Assembly (NCBI RefSeq): GCF_001463885.1
Contig: NZ_BBWQ01000001.1
Coordinates: forward strand, 124,001-188,000
Reading direction: 5' to 3'
Length of the DNA stretch: 64,000 nt
Source: Aureimonas altamirensis
GTDB lineage: Bacteria > Pseudomonadota > Alphaproteobacteria > Rhizobiales > Rhizobiaceae
Below are positions 56,926 through 64,000 of this stretch, one piece after another; within the stretch, counting starts at the first letter, position 1, and each line of letters starts with the position of its first letter. Both the position numbers and the translations under genes were made by a program. A model generated the notes under the pieces. The model did no database searches, had not been told where the DNA came from, and saw only the letters and a list, made by a program, of their open reading frames with translations.

Positions 56926-58011
56926 TCAAGCCGCCCGGCTGGCGGCGCGCGTCCGGTCGATGCGGCGGCCATCGGCGGTGAACAGCATCATGTCGGCCGC
57001 ATCGAAGGCCAGCTCCATCGTCTCGCCCGGCTGCATGCGGCGCACGCCCGGCAGCACGGCGACGAGCCGGGCGCCCGCGCCATCCGCGTGGGCGAAGGTC
57101 TGCGATCCGGTGACCTCGGATGTCAAAAGGCGGGCAACGAGCCTGCCCCGCGCTGCGGTGGCCGCGTCCGGATGGAGCTGGTGCGCCCGTATGCCGAGTG
57201 CATAGGCGCCGTCGCCCAGCCCGGCCAGCGTGCCGGCGGGCAGTGTCAGGCCATCGGACCCCACGAGGGCGCCGCCGGAGACGGTCAGCCCGATGACGTT
57301 GAGGGGCGGGTCCGACATGATGCGCGCCGTTTCCAGGTCGGCCGGCTGCCTGTAGAGCTCGCTCGTCGGGCCGACGGCCGTGACGCGGCCCTGCCGCAGG
57401 GTCACCGTGCGCCCGCCCAGCAGCAAGGCTTCGGTGGGCTCTGTCGTGGCGTAGACGAAGATCGCCCCCGTCTCGCTGAAGATGCGGGGCAATTCCTCTC
57501 GCAGCTCCTCGCGGAGCTTGTAGTCGAGATTGGCCAGCGGCTCGTCCAGCAGCACCAGGTCGGCGCCCTTCACGATGGCGCGGGCCAGCGCGGTGCGTTG
57601 TTGCTGGCCGCCGGACAGGTTCAGCGGCGTCCTGTCGAGATAGGGCTCCAGCTTCATGAGACGCGCGGCGCGGGCCACCGCGGCATCGATATCGGCGCGG
57701 CTGCGCCCGGCGACGCGCAGCGGGGAGGCGATGTTCTCGCGCACGGTCATCGCCGGATAGTTGATGAATTGCTGGTACACCATGGCCACGTTGCGGCGGC
57801 GCACGGACACGCCCGTCACGTCGACCCCGTCCATCAGGATGCGCCCGCTCGTGGGCTTGTCGAGGCCAGCCATCAGGCGCATGAGGCTCGTCTTGCCGCT
57901 CAGGGTAGCGCCCAGAAGGACGGTCAGCGTTCCGCGCTCGAGCGAGAGGGATACGTCGCCGATATGCGTCTCGGCCCCGACACGCTTTTCCACATCGATG
58001 AGTTGCAGCAC
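56926..58011 (-). CDS. glpS: GlpS, glycerol ABC ATPase
   Basis: 361-residue MalK-type ATPase. Walker A is the unusual GATLSGKTS, the signature is the canonical LSGGQQQR, Walker B is LVLLDEPLANLDYK, and the switch region TEPTEALLLGG has Thr where a His is normal. GlpS and GlpT therefore carry complementary defects, consistent with a heterodimer with one competent site. I chose the GTG at 58011, five bases after GGAGG; another GTG at 58032 is in frame but inside the ribosome-site region. Confidence 0.9.
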   Translation of the reverse strand: MLQLIDVEKRVGAETHIGDVSLSLERGTLTVLLGATLSGKTSLMRLMAGLDKPTSGRILMDGVDVTGVSVRRRNVAMVYQQFINYPAMTVRENIASPLRVAGRSRADIDAAVARAARLMKLEPYLDRTPLNLSGGQQQRTALARAIVKGADLVLLDEPLANLDYKLREELREELPRIFSETGAIFVYATTEPTEALLLGGRTVTLRQGRVTAVGPTSELYRQPADLETARIMSDPPLNVIGLTVSGGALVGSDGLTLPAGTLAGLGDGAYALGIRAHQLHPDAATAARGRLVARLLTSEVTGSQTFAHADGAGARLVAVLPGVRRMQPGETMELAFDAADMMLFTADGRRIDRTRAASRAA

Positions 58012-58042
58012 CGTTTCCTCCCGTGCGTGCACCAGGCAGATG

Positions 58043-59530
58043 TCACTCTGCCGCCAGTTGCGGCCTTGCGATTTCCTCGACCCTGTTTTCCAGGGTTTGT
58101 CTTTCGTCCGGGGCGAAAACCAGCCCCAGCTTGGACCGCCGCCAGAGGATGTCCTCGGCGCTCATGGCCCACTCCCGTTCCACCATCCACCGCACTTCCC
58201 CCTCGTGCAGGCCATGGCCGAGATCGGCTCCAAGGTCGGCGGCGATGGCAAGCGCATCCGTGCCGTAGGCGCTCACCATGCGCGTCCGCGTGGCCGAATC
58301 CAAGCCGGGCGCGATGTCGCCCAGACGCGCTTCCAGCGCGGCAACGCCATCCAGCGGAAAATCGCCGCCGGGCAATGGCTGCGTGCCGGTAAAGGCAGGT
58401 CCACGCACGCCGAGGCGGCTTTCGATCTCGCCGAGCGCGTCTTCGGCCAGCTTGCGGTAGGTGGTGATCTTGCCGCCGAAGATGTTGAGCAGCGGCGCTT
58501 CGCCGACGTCGCCCTCGGTCTTCAGGACGTAGTCGCGCGTGGCTTCCTGCGCCTTGCCGGCATGATCGTCGAACAGCGGGCGCACGCCCGAGAAGCTCCA
58601 GACGATGTCGTCGCGCCGCAGCGGTTTTTCGAAATACTCGCTGGCGGCGGCGATCAGGTAGTCGATCTCTTCGTCGCATATGGCGGCTTTTGCCGGGTCG
58701 CCTTCATAGTCGCGGTCCGTCGTTCCGACCAGCGTGGTGCCCGAATGGTAGGGAATGGCGAAGATGATGCGGCCGTCGGCATTCTGGAAGATGTAGGCCC
58801 GGTCATGCTCGTACAGTTGGCGCAGCACGATATGCGAGCCCTGGACAAGCCGGACATTATGGGGCGACGCATGCCCGACGACGCCGGCCAGCACCCCGTC
58901 GACCCATGGCCCGGCGGCATTGACCAGAAACCGTGCCTCGACATCGCTTTCGGCACCCGTGCGCAGATCGCGAAGCCGGATCTGCCAGCCACCCGCCACG
59001 CGCCGGGCGGAAACGACTTCGGTGCGCACGGCGATGCCGGCGCCGCGCGCCGCCGCGTCACGCGCATTCAGGACGACGAGGCGCGTATCGTCCACGCGCG
59101 CGTCGGAATATTCGAAGCCCTTGCGAAACTCGGGCTTGAGCGGTGCCCCCATCGGGCCGGTCAGGTCTACCGCCGTGGTTGCCGGCAGCCGCTTTCGCCC
59201 GCCGAGGTGATCGTACAGGAAAAGCCCGGTACGCAGCAGCCAGGCGGGCCGCAGCCCCTTGTGCAATGGCAGGATGAAGCGCAGGGGCCGCACGATATGC
59301 GGGGCGATGGCCCAGATGACCTCGCGCTCGGCCAGCGCCTCGCGGACAAGCCGAAACTCGTAATGTTCGAGGTAGCGCAACCCGCCATGGATGAGCTTGG
59401 TGCTCCACGACGAGGTGCCGCAGCCAAGGTCGCCGCGCTCTGCCAGCATGACCGAAAATCCACGGCCGGCCGCGTCCCGCGCGATGCCGCAGCCGTTGAT
59501 TCCGCCACCGATGATAAAGACATCCAGCAT
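58043..59530 (-). CDS. glpD: Aerobic glycerol-3-phosphate dehydrogenase
   Basis: 495-residue membrane-associated flavoprotein oxidising glycerol 3-phosphate to dihydroxyacetone phosphate with quinone as acceptor. The FAD site is VFIIGGGINGCGIARDAAGRG. GTSSWSTKLIHGGLRYLEHYEFRLVREAL is diagnostic, with GTTDRDYEGDP and FSGVRPLF later. It is first of the structural genes after glpR. The ATG at 59530 gives the family start MLDVFIIGGG; upstream in-frame codons lack support. Confidence 0.94.
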   Translation of the reverse strand: MLDVFIIGGGINGCGIARDAAGRGFSVMLAERGDLGCGTSSWSTKLIHGGLRYLEHYEFRLVREALAEREVIWAIAPHIVRPLRFILPLHKGLRPAWLLRTGLFLYDHLGGRKRLPATTAVDLTGPMGAPLKPEFRKGFEYSDARVDDTRLVVLNARDAAARGAGIAVRTEVVSARRVAGGWQIRLRDLRTGAESDVEARFLVNAAGPWVDGVLAGVVGHASPHNVRLVQGSHIVLRQLYEHDRAYIFQNADGRIIFAIPYHSGTTLVGTTDRDYEGDPAKAAICDEEIDYLIAAASEYFEKPLRRDDIVWSFSGVRPLFDDHAGKAQEATRDYVLKTEGDVGEAPLLNIFGGKITTYRKLAEDALGEIESRLGVRGPAFTGTQPLPGGDFPLDGVAALEARLGDIAPGLDSATRTRMVSAYGTDALAIAADLGADLGHGLHEGEVRWMVEREWAMSAEDILWRRSKLGLVFAPDERQTLENRVEEIARPQLAAE

Positions 59531-59575
59531 GTTTCGCCGCCACCCCTGCTTTCGCATTGCAACACTGACGGGCAA

Positions 59576-59616
59576 TTTCGAAAGCGAGGCGATTTAGAAA
59601 CGAAGATAAACGAAAG
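59576..59616 (-). promoter_or_regulatory. Candidate GlpR operator region before glpD
   Basis: The region contains TTTCGAAA (59576-59583) and two ACGAA direct repeats (starting 59600 and 59610) in AAACGAAG and AAACGAAAG context. The motif is shared with the region before glpR and resembles TTTCGTTT-type elements bound by GlpR/DeoR-family proteins elsewhere. Confidence 0.5.
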
Positions 59617-60396
59617 TCAAGCGACAGAATCTGTGTCCACACTCGTTTCGATCAGGCGGACGCCGGCCGCCTGGCACAATTCCCTTACCCGCTCGCTGGG
59701 ACAACGGTCGGTGACGAAGGTCCCGATCTGTTCCAGGCGGGCAAGGCGGACGGGTGCGGTGCGCTCGAACTTGGTGGAGTCGGAGACGAGCACGACATGG
59801 CGCGCATTGGCGATGATGGCCTGCGCGACGCGGACCTCCCGGTAATCGAAATCGAGCAGGGCGCCGTCCTCGTCGATGGCCGATGCACCGATGACGGCGA
59901 AGTCCACCTTGAACTGCCGGATGAAGTCGACAGCCGCTTCGCCGACGATACCGCCGTCGGACCGGCGGATGAGGCCGCCGGCCACGATGACCTCGATTTC
60001 CGGGCTGGCGCGCAGGGCATGCGCGACATTGAGATTGTTGGTTATGACCATCAGGCCCGAATGATGCAGCAGCGCGCGGGCCGCGGCTTCGGTTGTCGTG
60101 CCGATATTGATGAACAGCGAGGAACGGTCGGGGATCAGGTCGGCGGCGGCCTTGCCTATGGCCGCCTTTTCGGTTGCGGCGATGCTGCGCCGCGCGTCGT
60201 AATTGAGGTTCTCGGCCCCCGCGCCCAGCACGGCGCCGCCATGGATCCGCGAGAGAAGGCGGGCATCGCACAGTTCGTTCAGGTCTTTCCGGATGGTCTG
60301 CACGCTGACGGCGAAGCGGCCGGCCAGCGCCTCCACCGAAACGCGGCCATCGCCGCGCGCCAGCTCCATGATGGCGTTCTGCCGTTCCGAAAGCAT
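59617..60396 (-). CDS. glpR: GlpR, DeoR-family glycerol regulon repressor
   Basis: 259 residues. The N-terminal DeoR helix-turn-helix is RQNAIMELARGDGRVSVEALAGRFAVSVQTIRKDLNELC, followed by the family RIHGGAVL. The C-terminal sugar-phosphate sensing domain has INIGTTTEAAARALLHH, the SDGGIVGEAAVDFIRQFKVDFAVIGASAID block and VLVSDSTKF. It probably senses glycerol 3-phosphate and represses the operon below it and itself through ACGAA repeats. It is separated from glpD by 86 bases. Confidence 0.92.
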   Translation of the reverse strand: MLSERQNAIMELARGDGRVSVEALAGRFAVSVQTIRKDLNELCDARLLSRIHGGAVLGAGAENLNYDARRSIAATEKAAIGKAAADLIPDRSSLFINIGTTTEAAARALLHHSGLMVITNNLNVAHALRASPEIEVIVAGGLIRRSDGGIVGEAAVDFIRQFKVDFAVIGASAIDEDGALLDFDYREVRVAQAIIANARHVVLVSDSTKFERTAPVRLARLEQIGTFVTDRCPSERVRELCQAAGVRLIETSVDTDSVA

Positions 60397-60437
60397 AGGC
60401 CTCCCTTCCTTCGCTCGCGTCGTGTTCGCTTCTTAAA

Positions 60438-60465
60438 ACGAAATCGGTACGAAGGGAAAACGAAA
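60438..60465. promoter_or_regulatory. Three ACGAA repeats at 11-bp spacing before glpR
   Basis: ACGAA begins at 60438, 60449 and 60460, exactly one helical turn apart. The outer two are AACGAAA. They lie 42-69 bases upstream of the glpR start. Together with similar repeats before glpD they form a plausible GlpR autoregulatory site. Confidence 0.55.
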
Positions 60466-60592
60466 GTGTATGGCTTATCCCGAAGGCATGGACATACCTA
60501 AACTTGTGTAGTTTGTATCGATCAGGTCTGAATCCTGGCGCAGAAGACACCCTGGATTGTCAACGACGCTGCCGTGATGTGGGGAAACCGGA

Positions 60593-61108
60593 ATGTTGAA
60601 GGCGATAGCCGTCAAAGTGGCCAGCGGCGATGCTTCGGATACCGAGCCTCTGGTCGGCAGGGCGGTCCTGCCGCACGACGAGCGCCATCTGCGGCGCCGC
60701 ACGATCAAGCTGGACGACGGTCGGTCCGTGCTGGTCGACCTTCCGGCAACAGTGGTTCTTGGGGCCGGCGACCGGCTGGTGATCGAAGGGGGCGGTGTCG
60801 TCGAGATCGCGGCTGCCGACGAAGAGCTCTATTCGGTCCGGGGGCATGATCCCGTCCACATGATGGAACTGGTGTGGCACATCGGAAACCGTCACCTTGC
60901 CGCGTCCATCGACGCCGAGCGCATTCTGATCCTGCGTGATCACGTCATCAAGGCGATGCTGGAGGGGCTCGGCGCCCATGTCCATGACGTGGTGATGCCG
61001 TTCAACCCCATGCGCGGCGCCTATTCCGGCCATAGTCATGGCCACGGCCATGAGCACGGCAGTGACCACGGCCACGCGCATGGTCATGCCGGGCACGGCG
61101 CGCACTGA
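60593..61108 (+). CDS. ureE: UreE, urease nickel metallochaperone
   Basis: 171-residue chaperone. The N-terminal peptide-binding domain has LPHDERHLRRRTIKLDDGRSVLVDLP. The C-terminal metal domain has VWHIGNRHLAASIDAERILILRDHVIKAML with the conserved metal His in NRH and DHVI. A tail with 11 histidines in its last 25 residues can store several nickel ions. It hands nickel to UreG during urease activation. It starts the urease cluster in the divergent gap from glpR. The next gene begins 60 bases later. Confidence 0.94.
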   Translation: MLKAIAVKVASGDASDTEPLVGRAVLPHDERHLRRRTIKLDDGRSVLVDLPATVVLGAGDRLVIEGGGVVEIAAADEELYSVRGHDPVHMMELVWHIGNRHLAASIDAERILILRDHVIKAMLEGLGAHVHDVVMPFNPMRGAYSGHSHGHGHEHGSDHGHAHGHAGHGAH

Positions 61109-61168
61109 AGCGCAGAATTGCTGCCGATCCGCGGTCGAAACCGGTTCATCACGTGAAGGATACAAACC

Positions 61169-61813
61169 ATGGCATCCAGTAACGGGCCCCTCCGCGTCGG
61201 CATCGGCGGCCCGGTCGGCTCAGGCAAGACGACCCTGACGGAAAAACTCTGCAAGGCCATGCGAGAGGATTTTTCCATCGCTGTCGTGACCAACGACATC
61301 TACACCAAGGAAGACGCCATGATACTGGCGCGGCGGCAGGCGCTGTCCGAAGACCGGATCGTCGGCGTCGAAACCGGGGGCTGTCCGCATACGGCGATAC
61401 GCGAAGACGCCTCGATCAACCTGCAGGCGATCGCCGAGCTTACCCGCAGGATCCCCGACCTCGACATCGTCTTCATCGAGTCCGGCGGCGACAACCTCGC
61501 GGCCACCTTCTCGCCCGATCTGGCCGACCTGACCCTCTATGTGATTTCCGTTTGCCAGGGCGAGGAGATCCCACGCAAGGGAGGGCCGGGGATTACCCGA
61601 TCCGACTTCCTCGTCATCAACAAGTCCGACCTTGCGCCCTATGTCGGCGTCGATCTCGACGTCATGGAACGGGATGCCGCCCGCATGCGCCAATCCCGGC
61701 CCTTCGGCTTTACCGATCTTTCGCGCGGCAAGGGGCTCGACCGGGTCATCGACTACCTGGTGGAGCATGGCGGTCTTGCGCTCAGCCACGACAGGGCAGC
61801 CAGCCAGGGATAG
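61169..61813 (+). CDS. ureG: UreG, urease accessory GTPase
   Basis: 214-residue SIMIBI-class GTPase. The P-loop is [10 protein letters not shown]. The nickel-binding motif is in [18 protein letters not shown] (Cys-Pro-His), the switch region is [22 protein letters not shown], and the base motif is [13 protein letters not shown]. It uses GTP hydrolysis to insert nickel into urease with UreDF. It is followed ten bases later by ureF. Confidence 0.96.
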   Translation: MASSNGPLRVGIGGPVGSGKTTLTEKLCKAMREDFSIAVVTNDIYTKEDAMILARRQALSEDRIVGVETGGCPHTAIREDASINLQAIAELTRRIPDLDIVFIESGGDNLAATFSPDLADLTLYVISVCQGEEIPRKGGPGITRSDFLVINKSDLAPYVGVDLDVMERDAARMRQSRPFGFTDLSRGKGLDRVIDYLVEHGGLALSHDRAASQG

Positions 61814-61823
61814 CCATAGCACC

Positions 61824-62519
61824 ATGGATTCAAGCTCGGCATCCTTCGGTGGGGGCGAGACGGCCCCCCTTCATCTGCTGCGTCTCGTCAGCCAGACCCT
61901 GCCGATCGGTGGGTTTTCCTATTCCAGGGGACTTGAAGCAGCCACCCTCGCAGGGTGGGTCACCGACGAGGCATCGGCTCAGGACTGGATCCTGGGCATC
62001 TTGCAGTCGAGTTTCGCGCAACTGGATGGCGCGCTCTTCCTGCGTCTGGCTTCGGCGCTGGCGGACGGCGACGACCAGCGCTTTCTGGCAACCGATGCGT
62101 GGTTGGCGGCAAGCCGCGAAAGCCGCGAGTTCCAGCTTGAGGACAAGCGGCTCGGGCAGGCGCTGCTGCGTCTGCTGGCCGACCTCGATGTGCCCGGAAC
62201 CGAAGATGCCCACGACCGGCAACTGACCTTCACCGCGGTCTTTGCCATGGCGGCGCACCATTGGCGCATTCCGCCCATGGTGGCCCTGCAGGGCCTGATG
62301 TGGATCTTCGTCGAAGGGCAGGTCACGGCCGCAATCCGGCTGGTGCCGCTGGGGCATACCGCGGGGCAGCGCATCCTGGTTCATGCCGTCGGGCCGATCG
62401 AACAGGCGGCCGCACGCGCCGCCGCGATGGGGGATGACGACATAGGCAATCTGGCCCCCGCATTGGCCATGGCCAGCGCCTGGCACGAAACGCAGTACAG
62501 CCGGCTCTTTCAGTCGTGA
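61824..62519 (+). CDS. ureF: UreF, urease accessory protein
   Basis: 231-residue helical protein: LHLLRLVSQTLPIGGFSYSRGLEAA near the N terminus, RESREFQLEDKRLGQALLRLL in the middle and TAAIRLVPLGHTAGQRIL toward the end. It bridges UreD and UreG in the activation complex. The ATG at 61824 follows closely on ureG. In-frame codons upstream lie within ureG in another frame and are not used. Confidence 0.93.
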   Translation: MDSSSASFGGGETAPLHLLRLVSQTLPIGGFSYSRGLEAATLAGWVTDEASAQDWILGILQSSFAQLDGALFLRLASALADGDDQRFLATDAWLAASRESREFQLEDKRLGQALLRLLADLDVPGTEDAHDRQLTFTAVFAMAAHHWRIPPMVALQGLMWIFVEGQVTAAIRLVPLGHTAGQRILVHAVGPIEQAAARAAAMGDDDIGNLAPALAMASAWHETQYSRLFQS

Positions 62520-62583
62520 TGCGCACGGGTAAGAGCTGCAGTCCGTCACGTTGGCTCGCCAACCATGCGAGTGCACGCACAGA

Positions 62584-62612
62584 TTGACAGAGAGAACTAT
62601 CTTTATTCTAAT
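62584..62612 (+). promoter_or_regulatory. Sigma-70-like promoter before ureD
   Basis: TTGACA (62584-62589), a 17-base spacer and TCTAAT (62607-62612): perfect -35, five of six at -10, in an unusually AT-rich patch. The ureD start is 60 bases downstream. It suggests ureDAB(C) is transcribed separately from ureEGF. Confidence 0.7.
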
Positions 62613-62672
62613 ATCATTATCGTCGGTGAACCGTAGGGGGCTATAGGTTCGCCGCGATCGGAGCAGCATGCA

Positions 62673-63554
62673 ATGAACTCCATCGTCAATGTTGCCGAAG
62701 AAACCATAAAGCGCGCACGTTACTCCGCAGGCCCAAGCAACTGGTGCGCGGAGCTGGAGCTGTCGTTTGCGCGCAGCGCGGGCAAGACGCGCCTGATGCG
62801 CCGTCGGCACCTTGGACCGCTCGTCGTGCAGCAGGCCTTTCATCCTGAAAAGGATGGAACCTGCCATGTCTATGTCCTGCATCCGCCGGGCGGGCTTGCC
62901 GGCGGCGATCGGCTCGATATGGATTTCCATGTGGATGACGAGGCTCAGGCCGTTCTGACGACCCCCGGGGCGACGAAGTTCTACAGAAGCGACCGGCACA
63001 CCAGCATCCAGTCCGTCCGCATAAAGGTCGGGGCAGGGGCGACATGCGAGTATCTCCCGCAGGAATCCATCGTGTTCGACGGCGCCGAAGCGCATATCCG
63101 CAATGATGTATCGCTGGCATCGGACGGCACTTACGTCGGCTGGGATTTCATCTGCCTTGGCCGTCCGGCGGCCAACGAACGTTTCGAAACCGGCAGGTTC
63201 GTGCAGCGGACCGAGATCAGGCGGGACGGCCGGCCCATCTGGATCGAGCGGGTGGACCTTGCGGGCGGCTCGCCGCTCTTGCGCGCGCCGTTCGCGCTTG
63301 GGGGGCACACGACCTGGGCTACCATGATCTACGCGGGCCGGATCGTGGAGGACGCCGCGGACAGGGTGCGCGACGCGGTCGGCGATCACGGCGAAGGCCT
63401 GTTCTCGGTCAGCCAGATGGAGCAGGTCGTGGTGTGCCGCTATCTGGGGCCGCATGCCGCAGAGGGTAAGCATTTATTCCACAAGGCATGGGATGCTCTG
63501 CGAACGCTGATGCAGGGCAAGGCGGCGTGCGCTCCGCGCATCTGGGCAACGTAA
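62673..63554 (+). CDS. ureD: UreD (UreH), urease accessory protein
   Basis: 293-residue accessory protein. Recognisable segments are RRRHLGPLVVQQAFHPEKDGTCHVYVLHPPGGLAGGD, VLTTPGATKFYRSD and LPQESIVFDGAEAHIRNDVSL. It binds apo-urease and with UreF and UreG forms the channel for nickel delivery. It begins the second urease transcription unit. Its placement directly before ureA is the classical arrangement. Confidence 0.94.
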   Translation: MNSIVNVAEETIKRARYSAGPSNWCAELELSFARSAGKTRLMRRRHLGPLVVQQAFHPEKDGTCHVYVLHPPGGLAGGDRLDMDFHVDDEAQAVLTTPGATKFYRSDRHTSIQSVRIKVGAGATCEYLPQESIVFDGAEAHIRNDVSLASDGTYVGWDFICLGRPAANERFETGRFVQRTEIRRDGRPIWIERVDLAGGSPLLRAPFALGGHTTWATMIYAGRIVEDAADRVRDAVGDHGEGLFSVSQMEQVVVCRYLGPHAAEGKHLFHKAWDALRTLMQGKAACAPRIWAT

Positions 63555-63582
63555 TCGGAACGTGAAAGCAGAAAGGTAACCC

Positions 63583-63885
63583 ATGGAGCTCCTACCCCGG
63601 GAAAAGGACAAGCTTCTGCTCTTTACCGCGGCCCTCCTGGCCGAGCGCCGGAAAGAGCGCGGGCTGAAGTTGAACTATCCCGAAGCGATCGCCTTCATTT
63701 CGGCGGCGATCCTGGAGGGCGCGCGCGACGGCCGGTCCGTTGCCGAGCTCATGTCCTATGGCGCAACCCTGCTCACCCGTGACGATGTCATGGAGGGGGT
63801 TCCGGAGATGATCCACGACGTTCAGGTCGAAGCCACTTTTCCGGACGGGACCAAGCTGGTCACGGTCCACAGCCCTATTCCATGA
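63583..63885 (+). CDS. ureA: UreA, urease gamma subunit
   Basis: 100-residue subunit: [20 protein letters not shown], then [25 protein letters not shown] and [31 protein letters not shown]. All family blocks are present and full length. It forms the urease trimer with UreB and UreC, hydrolysing urea to ammonia and carbon dioxide. ureB follows ten bases later. Confidence 0.97.
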   Translation: MELLPREKDKLLLFTAALLAERRKERGLKLNYPEAIAFISAAILEGARDGRSVAELMSYGATLLTRDDVMEGVPEMIHDVQVEATFPDGTKLVTVHSPIP

Positions 63886-63895
63886 GGTTGCCGTT

Positions 63896-64000
63896 ATGAT
63901 CCCAGGCGAGTTTTTCATCGAGGACGGCACGATCGAGCTCAATGCCGGTCGTGAGACGCGGTCCATAGAAGTGGCCAATTCCGGCGACCGGCCGATACAG
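63896..64000 (+). CDS. ureB: UreB, urease beta subunit, truncated by window end
   Basis: The first 35 residues are visible: [20 protein letters not shown], then [15 protein letters not shown], the standard UreB start. The frame is open at the last base. ureC would be expected beyond the window. Confidence 0.93.
   Translation, partial: MIPGEFFIEDGTIELNAGRETRSIEVANSGDRPIQ

Noticed and set aside
55342-58392. 1016-codon open frame on the plus strand
   Set aside because: It is antisense to glpP, glpT, glpS and part of glpD, all clear family members. The translation looks like a shadow (Gln/Arg/His-rich).

Overview
This is a high-GC window. It most likely comes from the chromosome of a methylotrophic alphaproteobacterium of the Hyphomicrobiales (Rhizobiales). 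The evidence is a complete calcium-type methanol dehydrogenase locus in the order mxaFJGIRSACKLD, a rhizobial-type glycerol ABC locus (glpR-D-S-T-P-Q-U-V-K), a DUF1465/RcdA-like and a DUF1013/TrcR-like cell-cycle protein, and a cysteine-free ribosomal protein L31. I cannot assign a genus. No insertion sequence, phage gene, CRISPR array, rRNA or tRNA was seen.

Layout: 1-1992 holds a truncated M20 amidohydrolase and a DUF2218-siderophore-interacting protein. 2057-11940 (minus strand) is the mxa operon. Its structural genes F, J, G and I are separated by spacers, several with strong stem-loops. The maturation genes R-S-A-C-K-L-D are chained by 1- or 4-base stop/start overlaps. A 356-base divergent regulatory region with several palindromes separates mxaF from a lipoprotein gene, a histidine kinase and a NarL-type regulator (mxaZYX-like, as in Paracoccus). 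14843-20082 is a nickel transporter (nikABCDE), a textbook NikR operator and nikR. A Nudix gene and a YehZYXW-type betaine/osmolyte ABC transporter follow (20075-24425). 24492-33907 is mixed housekeeping: small hypothetical proteins, an ABC exporter, rpmE, cell-cycle regulators, a quinone oxidoreductase, an SDR and a GH15 glucosidase. 33920-41483 is phoR-pstSCAB-phoU-phoB. Next come an HNH protein, an aldo/keto reductase and glutaryl-CoA dehydrogenase. A peptide-type ABC operon with a fused permease-ATPase (44104-49223) and an AI-2E family permease follow. 50302-60396 (minus) is the glycerol regulon. 60593-64000 is a urease cluster, ureEGF then ureDAB, cut by the window end.

How they fit: methanol oxidation needs periplasmic MxaFI, cytochrome cL (MxaG) and the calcium-insertion and maturation proteins. 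The nik locus supplies nickel, and the only nickel enzyme in view is urease, so the two loci probably form one physiological unit. Phosphate, glycerol and osmolyte uptake make up the rest of a nutrient-acquisition region. I found no obviously unprecedented system. The most interesting material is regulatory: the mxaF/mxaZYX palindromes, the mxa intercistronic hairpins, 11-bp phased GlpR-like repeats, and a membrane-protein gene lying in frame just upstream of a phoR that lacks membrane segments.
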